Shown: piece by piece, positions 7,206-15,191 of the stretch
How the letters are laid out: every line of letters begins with the position of its first letter
How positions within the stretch are numbered: the stretch's first letter is position 1
NCBI GenBank assembly: GCA_964530215.1
Contig: CAZHAJ010000025.1
Span: 1 to 17,373, forward strand
Origin: JAAXTT01 sp964530215
GTDB lineage: Bacteria; Bacillota; Desulfotomaculia; Desulfotomaculales; Desulfocucumaceae
Direction of reading: 5' to 3'
Length of the DNA stretch: 17,373 nucleotides
Notes under the pieces: generated by a model
Told to the model about the DNA's origin: nothing
What the model saw: only the letters and a program-made list of their open reading frames with translations
Databases searched by the model: none
Made by a program: the position numbers and the translations under genes

Positions 7206-9599
7206 GTGGTATCAAGGCCCTTGGTCTATATAACGCTGGCCTTTGTTTCCGGACTGTTGACAGCTAACTGGGTAAATATAGAGCCTAGGATTTTGCTGGT
7301 ATCCGCAGCAATTACGGCGTTAATAGCTGTGAGTGCTTATATTGCAGACCGCAGGGAAGTTTTTTTAGTGCTTCTGGCGGTTTTTCTGTTTTCAGGAGCT
7401 GCTTTAGGGGCTTTTGATAGTAAAAATGCTTTATATATTGGAGACAAGTTCCTTGGTGGAGAGGTTGTTGTTGAGGGATATATATCCAGGGAACACGACC
7501 ATAAAAGAAATAAGGTGGTCTATGAGCTAAAAGTGGAAAAGATCATCCGCAGCGATGAGGTTGCCGTCATTAGAACCAGAGCTTTAGTCAATGTCTCTGA
7601 GCCTAAGGAAGTTTACGGCTACGGAGACTATGTTCGGACTAAAGGAGTTCCGTATCGACCGGGGGCAGCAGGTAATCCGGGTCAATTTGATTATGCCGGA
7701 TATTTAGGGGATAAAGGTATTTGGGCATTACTGTCCGTTAAAGAAGATAATATAGAAAAAATCGGATCTGGCTATGGAAATCCCATTGCCGGGGCAGCTA
7801 TGCATCTTAAGCAGGAGTTGTTGGAGGTTAATCGTAAAACTATGGAGCCAACCCATGCTGCCATTGTTAACGGAATTGTTTTTGGAAGCCGGGGAGAGAT
7901 AGACCCGGAGATAACCGAGGTATTTAATGAGACGGGAATTGTTCATATTCTTGCTGTCAGCGGCTTGAATGTGGGTTTAGTGGCTGCGGGAGTTACGGGA
8001 TTGCTGGGGATATTAAACGTTCGAAGATTAAATTTTTCTGCTGTGACTGTTGCCATTATTGTTTATGCTTATATCACCGGAATGGGTATCGCGGTGATGA
8101 GGGCTGCCATAATGTCCTGGATTTATTTTTATGGACAAAAACTGGGAAGGGACAGAGATTGGCCTACAACTATGGCTGTAGCTGCTTTAATTATACTTGC
8201 ATTTTCACCGGGTTCCCTTTTTGAAGCGGGTTTTCAACTTTCTTTTGCGGCTACTTGGGGGATACTGTATATAGGTCCGTTTATCGATAGAAAGCTGGAA
8301 GGTTTGGGTGTTGGGAGTCCGTGGATAAGGGGATGCTTGTGGGTAACTTTAGGGGCTCAGCTAGGTACGTTGCCCCTGATAATATTTCATTTTAATATTT
8401 TCTCACTGGTTTCAATATTAACAAATTTGCTGGCTGTTCCCTTGGTGGGTTTGATTCTTCCCTTTGGTATTTCGGCATCTCTTATGGGGCTGTTGCATTT
8501 AAAGGCTGCCGAACTAATTAATCATATTAATACGTTTTTTGTAGAGCTAATGATGTTTATTGTGGATACAATTCACAACATACCTAACGGAGTGCTTTAT
8601 GTATCGGTTCCTCCGTTTATATTAATTGTAATATATTATCTGAGTTTATTTCTTATGCTCAGCGATGGACAGAGCATTTTAAAAAAATATCAATGGGTAT
8701 CTATGTCTTTATCAGCAATTTTTTTGATATCATTTATTTTAATGCTTACAGGTATCAGATGGGGCAATAATAATTTTGAGATGCACGTGATAGATGTAGG
8801 GCAAGGAGATAGTATTTTAATTCGTTTTCCTAATGGTGACAATATGTTGGTGGATACCGGAGGCTGGAGTGGAGAGTTTGATAGGGGCAGAGGTGCAGGG
8901 GAGGTTGTGGGTTCATATCTTAGGCGTCTGGGGATAAATAAGCTTGACGCCTTGGTACTCTCTCATCCCCATGAAGATCATTGTGCCGGTGCATATTACC
9001 TTTATAGGCGTTTTAAGATTGATGCCTTACTAGTTTCACCGGTTACGACATCTCCTGAGATAGTTGATGAGATTGATCCGTCTTATATGAGATTATTAGC
9101 TGAGATAGAAAAAAAGGGAGTGCCTATAAAAGAGCTTTTTTCTGGCGATAGAGTGATTTTAGACCCTAATGTTTATGTTGAGATACTGGGACCCGATCTT
9201 AACCTGCTAAGGGATACGTCATCTGACATTAATAATAATTCATTGGTTATGCTGATAAAATACGGGGTGAAATCATTCTTGCTTACCGGTGACATTGAAA
9301 TTGATGGGCAGACAGAGGTGATGGAAAAACTAGTTCACCAAAAGGTCAATGTGTTAAAAGTTCCCCACCATGGAAGTAAATACACCCTGCCGGAATTTAT
9401 AGAGACGGTTGAACCTGACTATTCAGTAATTTCTGTGGGACGGAATTCTTTCGGGCAACCGGCTGCTGAAATTGTGGAGCAATGTAATCTAACTGGCCCT
9501 GTTTATAGGACAGATCAAGATGGCTTGGTGGTTTTTTATTGCGATGGCAGTCAGATTGAAGTAATTCCATATCTCACTGAAAGTAATAAATCCCTTTAA
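7206..9599 (+). CDS. comEC: ComEC/Rec2 DNA internalisation channel with metallo-beta-lactamase domain
   Basis: Polytopic membrane protein of 797 residues that forms the channel for single-stranded DNA during transformation. Order of parts: N-terminal helices and an OB-like DUF4131 region (about 1-180); the Competence domain (about 220-490), with HILAVSGLNVGLVAAG near 246-261; and a C-terminal metallo-beta-lactamase domain (about 522-775). The latter keeps VIDVGQGDSILIRF near 527-540, the metal motif HPHEDH near 587-592, LTGDIE near 692 and HHGSKYTLPE near 720-729. The intact metal site suggests an active nuclease, as proposed for other ComEC proteins. The length is full for the family. The GTG start follows a G-rich SD (GGGGGGG, 7192-7198). 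Its TAA overlaps the stop of the convergent lipoprotein gene by 4 bases. Confidence 0.95.
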   Translation: MVSRPLVYITLAFVSGLLTANWVNIEPRILLVSAAITALIAVSAYIADRREVFLVLLAVFLFSGAALGAFDSKNALYIGDKFLGGEVVVEGYISREHDHKRNKVVYELKVEKIIRSDEVAVIRTRALVNVSEPKEVYGYGDYVRTKGVPYRPGAAGNPGQFDYAGYLGDKGIWALLSVKEDNIEKIGSGYGNPIAGAAMHLKQELLEVNRKTMEPTHAAIVNGIVFGSRGEIDPEITEVFNETGIVHILAVSGLNVGLVAAGVTGLLGILNVRRLNFSAVTVAIIVYAYITGMGIAVMRAAIMSWIYFYGQKLGRDRDWPTTMAVAALIILAFSPGSLFEAGFQLSFAATWGILYIGPFIDRKLEGLGVGSPWIRGCLWVTLGAQLGTLPLIIFHFNIFSLVSILTNLLAVPLVGLILPFGISASLMGLLHLKAAELINHINTFFVELMMFIVDTIHNIPNGVLYVSVPPFILIVIYYLSLFLMLSDGQSILKKYQWVSMSLSAIFLISFILMLTGIRWGNNNFEMHVIDVGQGDSILIRFPNGDNMLVDTGGWSGEFDRGRGAGEVVGSYLRRLGINKLDALVLSHPHEDHCAGAYYLYRRFKIDALLVSPVTTSPEIVDEIDPSYMRLLAEIEKKGVPIKELFSGDRVILDPNVYVEILGPDLNLLRDTSSDINNNSLVMLIKYGVKSFLLTGDIEIDGQTEVMEKLVHQKVNVLKVPHHGSKYTLPEFIETVEPDYSVISVGRNSFGQPAAEIVEQCNLTGPVYRTDQDGLVVFYCDGSQIEVIPYLTESNKSL

Positions 9600-10090
9600 T
9601 CCTTCAACAGCTGTTCCAGTCTCTTTCCGGATTGTTCTGCTTTATATTCCAATTCCATAAGAGTATTGGGTATCCGAACAATGTACCCATTTATATCCAC
9701 AACTGTTTCAGGGTTCTTCAGTTGATAATCCAGGTCATGCCGGATATCATCTAAGTACATAAGAATAAGTCTTTCTCTCTCTTGGTTTATTTCTACCAAG
9801 GTTGTCAGCTCTTTTTTAATCTGTTGGTCTTTAATGCCATCAATAAGTGCGCTAATTTGCTCCAGTTTTTGGTGGCTGTCCTCCATTTTAAACATTTTGT
9901 CGCTGATATCTATCGCCAGCATCTCATTCTCTTGGAGATTTTTCAATTCAAAAAAAGTCACAACAGATTGCTGATAACCTTGAACTAATTGCATAATATT
10001 CTGGTTTGTATCTGTTTCTTTTTGACCGCAACTCGCTAAAACAGCGGTTATGCTTAATATGAGTAAAATCGTCAAGACTTTTTTTGTCAT
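9596..10090 (-). CDS. Small predicted lipoprotein of unknown function
   Basis: A 164-residue exported protein. It begins with a positively charged end (MTKK), a hydrophobic stretch and the lipobox LASC, with the acylated Cys at residue 21, which marks it as a membrane-anchored lipoprotein outside the cell. The mature part is hydrophilic and rich in Glu, Gln, Leu and Lys, probably mostly helical or coiled-coil, with no cysteine or known enzyme motif. I do not recognise the family. The ATG is preceded by a strong SD (GGGAGGA) at 9 bases. It is transcribed towards comEC, the two stop codons overlap (9596-9599), and there is no terminator between them, so antisense readthrough is possible. Confidence 0.85.
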   Translation of the reverse strand: MTKKVLTILLILSITAVLASCGQKETDTNQNIMQLVQGYQQSVVTFFELKNLQENEMLAIDISDKMFKMEDSHQKLEQISALIDGIKDQQIKKELTTLVEINQERERLILMYLDDIRHDLDYQLKNPETVVDINGYIVRIPNTLMELEYKAEQSGKRLEQLLKD

Positions 10091-10142
10091 GGAGAGTTAT
10101 CCTCCCAAAAAATTTTAGCTTTTTACAAATTCAGCTTTATAC

Positions 10143-10184
10143 TTGGAAATATATTCTTCTAATTTCTATAAAATATACTATAAT
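10143..10184 (+). promoter_or_regulatory. Candidate promoter of the moaA operon
   Basis: In the 144-base gap between the divergent lipoprotein and moaA genes, TTGGAA (10143-10148) is 18 bases from TATAAA (10167-10172). A perfect TATAAT also occurs at 10179-10184 but lacks a good -35 at the right distance. The region is very AT-rich, so the exact pair is uncertain. I see no riboswitch-like structure before moaA. Confidence 0.4.
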
Positions 10185-10234
10185 CCTTCCATAAATCTGA
10201 CAGATGATAGATAATGTTAAAAAGAGGTGCTGTC

Positions 10235-11215
10235 ATGCGGGATTTTCACCAAAGAGAGATAAACTATTTACGTATATCTGTAACAGATCGCTGTAATTTA
10301 CGGTGTGTTTACTGCATGCCTCCTAATGGAATAGAGTTGGTGCCCAGAGGAGAAATATTAAGAAATGAAGAAATTGCCAAACTTGTGGAAGCAGCTGTTT
10401 GTGCAGGAATAAAAAAGGTTCGATTTACCGGAGGGGAGCCTTTGGTGCGCAAGGGCTTCGTCGATTTAGTTCAAACAGTGGGACAAATAGAAGGAGTTGA
10501 CGATATCGCCCTTACCACCAATGGGGTTTTACTGTGGGAGATGGCAGATGAACTTAAAAAGTCAGGTATAAAAAGGGTTAATATTAGTCTTGATACACTA
10601 AAAAACAATGTTTACCGACAGATTACCGGAAGGAACGAGCTTGATCGGGTCTGGAAAGGTATTGACAAGGCTTTGAGTGTGGGGCTGCATCCCGTTAAAA
10701 TTAATACAGTGGTGGTACAGGATGTCAATCATCTGGAAGTGGCTGATTTGGCGAGGTTAACTCTAAAATACCCTTTACACATACGATTTATCGAGTTAAT
10801 GCCCGCATGTGGCGCCAATCAGTGGACTTTAAACAAACTGGTTCCGTTTAAAATGATAAAGGCTGTTATAGAGGATAATCTGGGCAAGTTAAAGAAAACC
10901 CGGAGACCATCAGGAAACGGCCCTGCTAATTATTATAACGTAGCGGGAGCAGAGGGAACCATCGGTTTTATAAGTCCAATGAGTCACAGCTTCTGTCATT
11001 TATGTAATAGGTTAAGGCTGACCTCAGACGGTATGATAAGACAGTGTCTCTATGGTGGTAAAGAGATTGATATTAAAACACCATTGCGAAGGGGTGCCGG
11101 GAAGGATGAGCTTGCTTCCGTTTTTATTGAGGCTTTGAAGGATAAGCCTGAGCATCATAATATGAAGCAAGGCTGGAACGATAACGGTCGTGTTATGACC
11201 CAAATCGGAGGTTAA
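10235..11215 (+). CDS. moaA: GTP 3',8-cyclase MoaA (molybdenum cofactor step 1)
   Basis: Radical-SAM enzyme that converts GTP to 3',8-cyclo-GTP, the first step of molybdopterin synthesis, in the cytoplasm. With the chosen start it has 326 residues. The SAM cluster cysteines are C20, C24 and C27 (CNLRCVYC). The GGEP motif follows in [11 protein letters not shown], and TTNG and NISLDTL are typical. The second [4Fe-4S] site is C254, C257 and C271. The C-terminal GRVMTQIGG keeps the essential Gly-Gly. An ATG seven codons upstream (10214) is in frame, but the SD GAGGTG lies 5 bases before the ATG at 10235. It is followed after 4 bases by moaC, whose SD overlaps the end of moaA. Confidence 0.96.
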   Translation: MRDFHQREINYLRISVTDRCNLRCVYCMPPNGIELVPRGEILRNEEIAKLVEAAVCAGIKKVRFTGGEPLVRKGFVDLVQTVGQIEGVDDIALTTNGVLLWEMADELKKSGIKRVNISLDTLKNNVYRQITGRNELDRVWKGIDKALSVGLHPVKINTVVVQDVNHLEVADLARLTLKYPLHIRFIELMPACGANQWTLNKLVPFKMIKAVIEDNLGKLKKTRRPSGNGPANYYNVAGAEGTIGFISPMSHSFCHLCNRLRLTSDGMIRQCLYGGKEIDIKTPLRRGAGKDELASVFIEALKDKPEHHNMKQGWNDNGRVMTQIGG

Positions 11216-11219
11216 TGTT

Positions 11220-11726
11220 TTGGATAAATCTACAAAAGAGCTGACCCATTTTGATATAAGGGGAAAAGTTTGTATGGTTAATATCGAAGCAAAGGAAAGT
11301 ACCCCGAGGAAAGCTACCGCAAGGGCTGAGGTAATTATGAAGCCAGAGACTTTGGAGTTGATTAGAACTGGTGGCGCTAAAAAAGGAGATGTACTGGGGG
11401 TGGCCAGGATAGCCGGTATAATGGCTGCCAAAGAAACGGGCAGATTAATTCCCATGGCTCATCCACTGAATTTAGATGCTGTAAGTATTCGCTTTGGGTA
11501 TAGGGAGCCGGATAGGGTGGTTATTGAGGCCGAAGTTTCTAACACTGGTAAAACCGGGGTAGAAATGGAGGCTCTTACAGCAGTGGGAGTGGCTGCCCTG
11601 ACGGTTTATGATATGAGTAAGGCGGCGGATAAAAGTATGATTATCGGCAATATCAGATTAATAGAAAAAATCGGTGGTAAAAGCGGATATTATCGCAGAG
11701 AGGATGAAGATGAAAATTGGGAATAA
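11220..11726 (+). CDS. moaC: Cyclic pyranopterin monophosphate synthase MoaC
   Basis: Converts 3',8-cyclo-GTP to cyclic pyranopterin monophosphate, the step after MoaA. The 168-residue length is normal. Visible active-site features are [10 protein letters not shown] (77-86, His81; many homologues have MCHP, here Ala replaces Cys), the segment VEMEALTAV (114-122) and [12 protein letters not shown] (129-140). The last carries the Asp131 and Lys134 that correspond to the catalytic Asp128 and Lys131 of E. coli MoaC. It begins with TTG, 8 bases after GGAGG, only 4 bases downstream of moaA. Its last 10 bases overlap the start of the MOSC gene, so the three genes are probably translationally coupled. 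Confidence 0.95.
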   Translation: MDKSTKELTHFDIRGKVCMVNIEAKESTPRKATARAEVIMKPETLELIRTGGAKKGDVLGVARIAGIMAAKETGRLIPMAHPLNLDAVSIRFGYREPDRVVIEAEVSNTGKTGVEMEALTAVGVAALTVYDMSKAADKSMIIGNIRLIEKIGGKSGYYRREDEDENWE

Positions 11727-12160
11727 TTGTGGCTGTCAGCTCAAGTTCCCAAAAAGGGACACGTAAGAGGAATATTGGTGAAGGATTATTGCTGGAAAAC
11801 CACGGCCTAAAAGGTGACGCACACGCGGGACCGTGGCACCGCCAAGTGAGTCTTTTAGCCAGCGAGAGTATTGAAAAAATGAGAAGACAGGGATTAGAGG
11901 TGGGACCAGGTGATTTTGCAGAAAATTTAACCACCCAAGGTATCATCTTAACCACCCTGCCAATTGATTCCAAATTAAAAATAGGAACCCAGTGTGTAGC
12001 CCAAGTAACCCAGATTGGCAAGAAGTGTCATAGTCGTTGTGCTATCTATTATCAAGCGGGACACTGTGTTATGCCCGAAGAAGGTATATTTGTAAAAATT
12101 CTTCGGGGAGGTGTCGTCAGGGTGGGAGATAGTATTGAATTATTAAGTGATAATTATTAA
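11717..12160 (+). CDS. MOSC-domain protein
   Basis: A stand-alone MOSC (molybdenum cofactor sulfurase C-terminal) domain of 147 residues, presumably binding molybdopterin or carrying sulfur to it. Signatures are KGDAHAG (32-38), WHRQVSLLA (40-48), [11 protein letters not shown] (65-75) and the cysteine region [12 protein letters not shown] (101-112, Cys104 and Cys108), followed by Cys117 and [13 protein letters not shown]. Similar small MOSC proteins in anaerobic Firmicutes and deltaproteobacteria sit in moa/mog clusters; their exact reaction is not known. The TTG start overlaps moaC by 10 bases and gives the family-typical MGxxVAV beginning. An in-frame GTG at 11729 is an alternative. No SD is strong, which fits coupling. 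Confidence 0.88.
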   Translation: MGIIVAVSSSSQKGTRKRNIGEGLLLENHGLKGDAHAGPWHRQVSLLASESIEKMRRQGLEVGPGDFAENLTTQGIILTTLPIDSKLKIGTQCVAQVTQIGKKCHSRCAIYYQAGHCVMPEEGIFVKILRGGVVRVGDSIELLSDNY

Positions 12161-12192
12161 AAATTTATTTGCAATGGAGGTCTTATAGTCCG

Positions 12193-12675
12193 TTGGTATC
12201 GGCATGGAATTACTTTAGCGGTTCACCGGAAAAAACATATATGCTGGGTAAGGTCATGGGCACATTGGTGCAACCCGGGGATTTGGTCTGTTTAAATGGT
12301 GAGCTGGGGGTTGGAAAAACTGTATTTGCCAAAGGTTTTGCGGCAGGTTTGGGCATTACAGAGAGGGTGGCAAGTCCTACTTATACTTTGATAAATGAAC
12401 ACCATGGCAGAATGCCCCTATATCATATGGACGTATATCGACTAAATGATGCTGATGAGATGTATGATCTTGGGTATGAAGAGTATTTTTACGGTCAAGG
12501 TGTTTCATTGGTGGAATGGGCAGAAACAGTGAAGGAAGTTCTGCCGGATGAGAGGCTGGATATCATAATCACACAGACTGATGACAATAGCAGGATGTTG
12601 GACTTTTTCCCTTTGGGAGAAAGATATCTGCGTTTAGTCAAGGAGCTGAAGAAAAATGTACCTGCTGGGAATTGA
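12193..12675 (+). CDS. tsaE: tRNA t6A synthesis ATPase TsaE
   Basis: P-loop ATPase that works with TsaB and TsaD to add threonylcarbamoyl to A37 of ANN-decoding tRNAs. With the chosen start it has 160 residues. The Walker A motif is GELGVGKT (36-43). Family motifs SPTYTLINEH (61-70), YHMDVYRL (77-84) and VEWAE (107-111) are intact. An in-frame TTG at 12169 lies before the SD; GGAGG (12177-12181) precedes the TTG at 12193 by 11 bases, and that start aligns with the usual N-terminus. It begins 32 bases after the MOSC gene with no visible promoter or terminator between, so it may share the moa transcript. It overlaps tsaB by 20 bases. Confidence 0.94.
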   Translation: MVSAWNYFSGSPEKTYMLGKVMGTLVQPGDLVCLNGELGVGKTVFAKGFAAGLGITERVASPTYTLINEHHGRMPLYHMDVYRLNDADEMYDLGYEEYFYGQGVSLVEWAETVKEVLPDERLDIIITQTDDNSRMLDFFPLGERYLRLVKELKKNVPAGN

Positions 12676-13372
12676 GTCGGCAACCCCTGTGGCCGGTGTT
12701 GCCGTAATGCAGAAGGACAGAATATTATCGGAGCGTTTGATTAATAATAGGAAGACTCATTCCGGCCATTTGCTGCCTATGATTAGGGAAGTTATAGGGG
12801 AGGCCGGAATAGAACCAGGTGATATCGGTGCAGTGGCTGTGTCTTCGGGGCCGGGCTCTTTTACCGGACTCAGGATTGGTATGAGTACTGCAAAGTCACT
12901 GGCTCAGGTTTGGGGTGTTCCCCTGGTGGGAGTAAGTACTTTGGACGCATTGGTCCACCCTTTATGTGGATTGCGCAATCTAGTTTGTCCGGTGCTTAAT
13001 GCCAGAAAAAATGAGGTCTATACAGCAGTATATGATGTAGCCAATAATGCTCTAGTTGATCTGACGGGACCCATGGCTGTTAAACCGGGGGATTTGGTTC
13101 AGTTATTGATGCAATGGCCCAATAGAGCATTTACTTTTTTGGGTGACGGTGTCGATCAATATTACGAAATTTTTGAGGATTTATTAAAAGATAAAGCAGT
13201 ATTTGCCCCTGCTGCAGTGAATCTGCCCAGGGGTTCGTCGGTGGCCGAACTGGGTTTTATAAGGCTACAGGCGGGGCAAGGTGTAAATCCGGTTGATCTG
13301 ACCCCAAATTATGTGCGCTTATCGGAGGCGGAAGTTAAATGGCGACAGAAACAGTGGGAGACAAAAAACTAG
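12656..13372 (+). CDS. tsaB: tRNA t6A synthesis protein TsaB
   Basis: ASKHA-fold partner of TsaD and TsaE in threonylcarbamoyl-adenosine synthesis, 238 residues, a normal length for the family. The N-terminal LGIESATPVAGVAV (4-17), the hallmark SSGPGSFTGLRIGMSTAK (63-80) and PVLNARKNEVYTAVYD near 117-132 identify it. As usual for TsaB, it should be non-catalytic and serve as the scaffold for TsaD, which is not in this window. The ATG lies inside tsaE, 10 bases after AAGGAG. The gene's 3' end overlaps rimI by 34 bases, so tsaE-tsaB-rimI form one tightly overlapping unit. Confidence 0.95.
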   Translation: MYLLGIESATPVAGVAVMQKDRILSERLINNRKTHSGHLLPMIREVIGEAGIEPGDIGAVAVSSGPGSFTGLRIGMSTAKSLAQVWGVPLVGVSTLDALVHPLCGLRNLVCPVLNARKNEVYTAVYDVANNALVDLTGPMAVKPGDLVQLLMQWPNRAFTFLGDGVDQYYEIFEDLLKDKAVFAPAAVNLPRGSSVAELGFIRLQAGQGVNPVDLTPNYVRLSEAEVKWRQKQWETKN

Positions 13373-13818
13373 ATTTACAGTTTTCAAGCATTTTTACGGA
13401 ACATTTAGATCAGGTAACAGGTATTGAAAAGCTTAGTTTTGCTATGCCCTGGTCCAGACAAGCTTTTACCTTTGAAATTACTGAAAATGACTTTGCTTTG
13501 TATCTTGTTGCCTTATTTCAGGATAGAGTGGTTGGTTACGGCGGAATATGGATTGTTCTTGATGAGGGACATATTACCAATGTGGCTGTTCACCCAAAGT
13601 TGAGGGGATACGGTGTGGGCAGGGCGTTGATGGCAGAACTAATAAGCAGGGCAGCTATGCAGGGGGCAGATAAGCTGACCCTTGAGGTCAGAATGTCAAA
13701 TTTAGCGGCTCGTAATTTGTATGCTTCTCTGGGATTTGTGGGTAAAGGTGTTCGCAGGAGATATTATTCTGATAATAACGAAGATGCACTAATTATGTGG
13801 CTGTACTTAAACCATTAA
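13339..13818 (+). CDS. rimI: GNAT acetyltransferase RimI-like (ribosomal protein N-acetyltransferase)
   Basis: GNAT-fold N-acetyltransferase of 159 residues, of the RimI type that acetylates the N-terminus of ribosomal protein bS18. The acetyl-CoA site is visible as HPKLRGYGVGRALM (85-98), the R-G-x-G-x-G/A loop. It is followed by LEVRMSNLAARNLYASLGF (115-133), which carries the Glu, Asn and Tyr usual in RimI, and by a C-terminal RRRYY-x-DALIMWL that closes the domain. The ATG lies 10 bases after GGAGG, within the end of tsaB. The tsaB-rimI neighbourhood is widespread in bacteria and supports the assignment. The exact acceptor protein is inferred from family. Confidence 0.9.
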   Translation: MATETVGDKKLDLQFSSIFTEHLDQVTGIEKLSFAMPWSRQAFTFEITENDFALYLVALFQDRVVGYGGIWIVLDEGHITNVAVHPKLRGYGVGRALMAELISRAAMQGADKLTLEVRMSNLAARNLYASLGFVGKGVRRRYYSDNNEDALIMWLYLNH

Positions 13819-13899
13819 TAGGCTGCCAGAGTCTATTGCAAAGGATGAAGGGTATTTTTGTAAATCATACTTGTTAACATTAGAAGGGTGATGTTAGAT

Positions 13900-14844
13900 A
13901 TGAAGGATTCCGGAACCGAGAAAATTGCTGTGGTGGGTGCAGGCTCGGTGGGTTCCACAATAGCTTATGCTTTGATGATTAGTGGTCTGGTCCGGGAACT
14001 GGTATTGTATGATATAGATGGCAATAAGGCCGAGGGAGAGGCAATGGATTTGGCGCATGGCGCCTCTTTTGTCAGTCCCATCAGTATTTATGCCGGAACT
14101 CATACAGACTGTCACGATGCAGATATTATTGTTTTTGCTGCCGGAGCTAACCAGAAACCGGGTGAAACCAGATTAGATTTGATTGAAAAAAACCTCCGAA
14201 TATTACAGGATACCCTCCCGGAAGTCATAAATAAAGGTAGGAATCCTATTCTTTTGATGGTATCTAACCCCGTAGATGTTTTAACCTATGCAGCAGTGAA
14301 GATTACAGGTCTTTCTCCGGATAGAGTTATCGGCTCCGGCACTGTATTGGACAGTTCCCGTTTCCGATTCTTAATCAGTGAGCAGTGCAGGGTTGAAGCC
14401 AGAAATGTTCATGGATATGTAATAGGAGAACATGGGGACAGTGAAGTGCCCCTTTGGAGCCTGGCAAATATTGCCGGTATTAAAGTGGAGGAGTTTTGCT
14501 GTCAATATGGAACCCGATACATAAACAAAGAGGAGATTTCCCAGCAAGTGCGTAGAGCCGGGTATGACATAATACAGCGTAAAGGGTCAACCTATTATGC
14601 CATCGGATTGGCTGTTCACAGAATATGTGAAAGTATAGTGAGGGATGAAAATTCCGTTCTCACCGTGTCCGGATTGCTAAGGGGTGAGTATGGTCTTAAT
14701 GATGTATGTTTAAGTGTACCTTCTTTAATAAACAGAAGCGGCAGAGAAAGGGTGATTACCGTTTCCCTTGATGATGAAGAATCTAAAGCCCTAAAGGCGT
14801 CTGCCGATATCCTAACGGGAATAGCCAGAGAATTTGCTTTGTAA
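13900..14844 (+). CDS. ldh: L-lactate dehydrogenase (NAD-dependent, FBP-site type)
   Basis: Interconverts pyruvate and L-lactate with NADH in the cytoplasm, 314 residues. The Rossmann loop is VGAGSVGS (12-19) with NAD-selecting Asp38. Lactate rather than malate specificity is indicated by Gln85 in AGANQKPGETR (81-91), where malate dehydrogenases have Arg. Arg91, Asp151, Arg154, the catalytic His178 (GEHGDSE) and Thr231 are present. Arg156 and His171 correspond to the Arg173/His188 pair that binds fructose 1,6-bisphosphate in Bacillus LDH, so allosteric activation is likely. GTG 13888 and ATG 13891 are in frame, but the SD AAGGGTGA fits the ATG at 13900. It stands alone, 81 bases after rimI. 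Confidence 0.95.
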   Translation: MKDSGTEKIAVVGAGSVGSTIAYALMISGLVRELVLYDIDGNKAEGEAMDLAHGASFVSPISIYAGTHTDCHDADIIVFAAGANQKPGETRLDLIEKNLRILQDTLPEVINKGRNPILLMVSNPVDVLTYAAVKITGLSPDRVIGSGTVLDSSRFRFLISEQCRVEARNVHGYVIGEHGDSEVPLWSLANIAGIKVEEFCCQYGTRYINKEEISQQVRRAGYDIIQRKGSTYYAIGLAVHRICESIVRDENSVLTVSGLLRGEYGLNDVCLSVPSLINRSGRERVITVSLDDEESKALKASADILTGIAREFAL

Positions 14845-14860
14845 CAGTCTTATCTCTGTG

Positions 14861-14889
14861 TTGCATTTTACTTGGCCGTTAGATATAAT
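14861..14889 (+). promoter_or_regulatory. Promoter of tRNA-Arg
   Basis: TTGCAT (14861-14866), a 17-base spacer and a perfect TATAAT (14884-14889) form a consensus-like sigma-A promoter. The tRNA begins 19 bases after the -10 box, so the primary transcript would have a short 5' leader of about 12 bases. This is the best-looking housekeeping promoter in the window. Confidence 0.85.
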
Positions 14890-14908
14890 GAGCTTTAGAC
14901 CTAGTTGA

Positions 14909-14983
14909 GCGCCCGTAGCTCAGGGGATAGAGCGCTGGCCTCCGGAGCCAGATGCGCAGGTTCGATTCCTGCCGGGCGTACCA
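14909..14983 (+). tRNA. tRNA-Arg (anticodon CCG)
   Basis: A complete cloverleaf of 75 bases including the encoded CCA. The acceptor stem GCGCCCG pairs with CGGGCGT, the first pair being a G1-U72 wobble. The D arm is GCTCAGGGGATAGAGC. The anticodon stem CTGGC/GCCAG encloses the loop CTCCGGA, giving anticodon CCG, which reads the arginine codon CGG. The T arm is GCAGG TTCGATT CCTGC and the discriminator base is A73. It has its own promoter and is followed by a hairpin that may terminate it. Confidence 0.96.
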
Positions 14984-15016
14984 TAATGATGGGATATCCA
15001 GTTTTATGCGTTTAAG

Positions 15017-15041
15017 ACCGGCCGGTTATAACCAGGTCGGT
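15017..15041 (+). terminator. Hairpin downstream of tRNA-Arg, possible terminator
   Basis: ACCGGCCGGT and ACC-A-GGTCGGT pair to form a GC-rich stem of about ten base pairs, with one G-U pair, one bulged A and a TATA loop. It lies 33 bases after the CCA. The following TATTAAGTATAAAAAG is AT-rich but has no proper T-run, so termination is plausible rather than certain. Confidence 0.45.
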
Positions 15042-15191
15042 TATTAAGTATAAAAAGAATTTTGTAGGAACAGCCTTTAATGAATTTGATTCATATTTAA
15101 ATGTATAAATGTTTTTATATTTGGAAAATTATGATATATTAAATATGTATTGATTTAATCTTTATATGAGTTTAAAACTGAGGTGACTTCG
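15042..15191 (+). promoter_or_regulatory. AT-rich upstream region of the XRE regulator
   Basis: No gene is seen. The region holds a separated inverted repeat, CATATTTAAA (15092-15101) and TTTAAATATG-like ATTAAATATG (15138-15147), 9 of 10 positions matching. TTGGAA (15121-15126) stands 17 bases before TATGTA, a possible promoter lying between and over the repeat arms. This arrangement would suit autoregulation by the XRE protein, but the base composition makes chance repeats likely. Confidence 0.3.

Noticed and set aside
13871..13886. TTGTTAACATTAGAAG upstream of ldh as a Rex redox-sensor site
   Set aside because: Only the left half-site TTGTTAA fits; the right half does not mirror it, and the sequence runs straight into the SD.
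14984..15191. Integration site or mobile element next to tRNA-Arg
   Set aside because: No integrase, no duplicated tRNA 3' end downstream within the window, and the following genes are ordinary.
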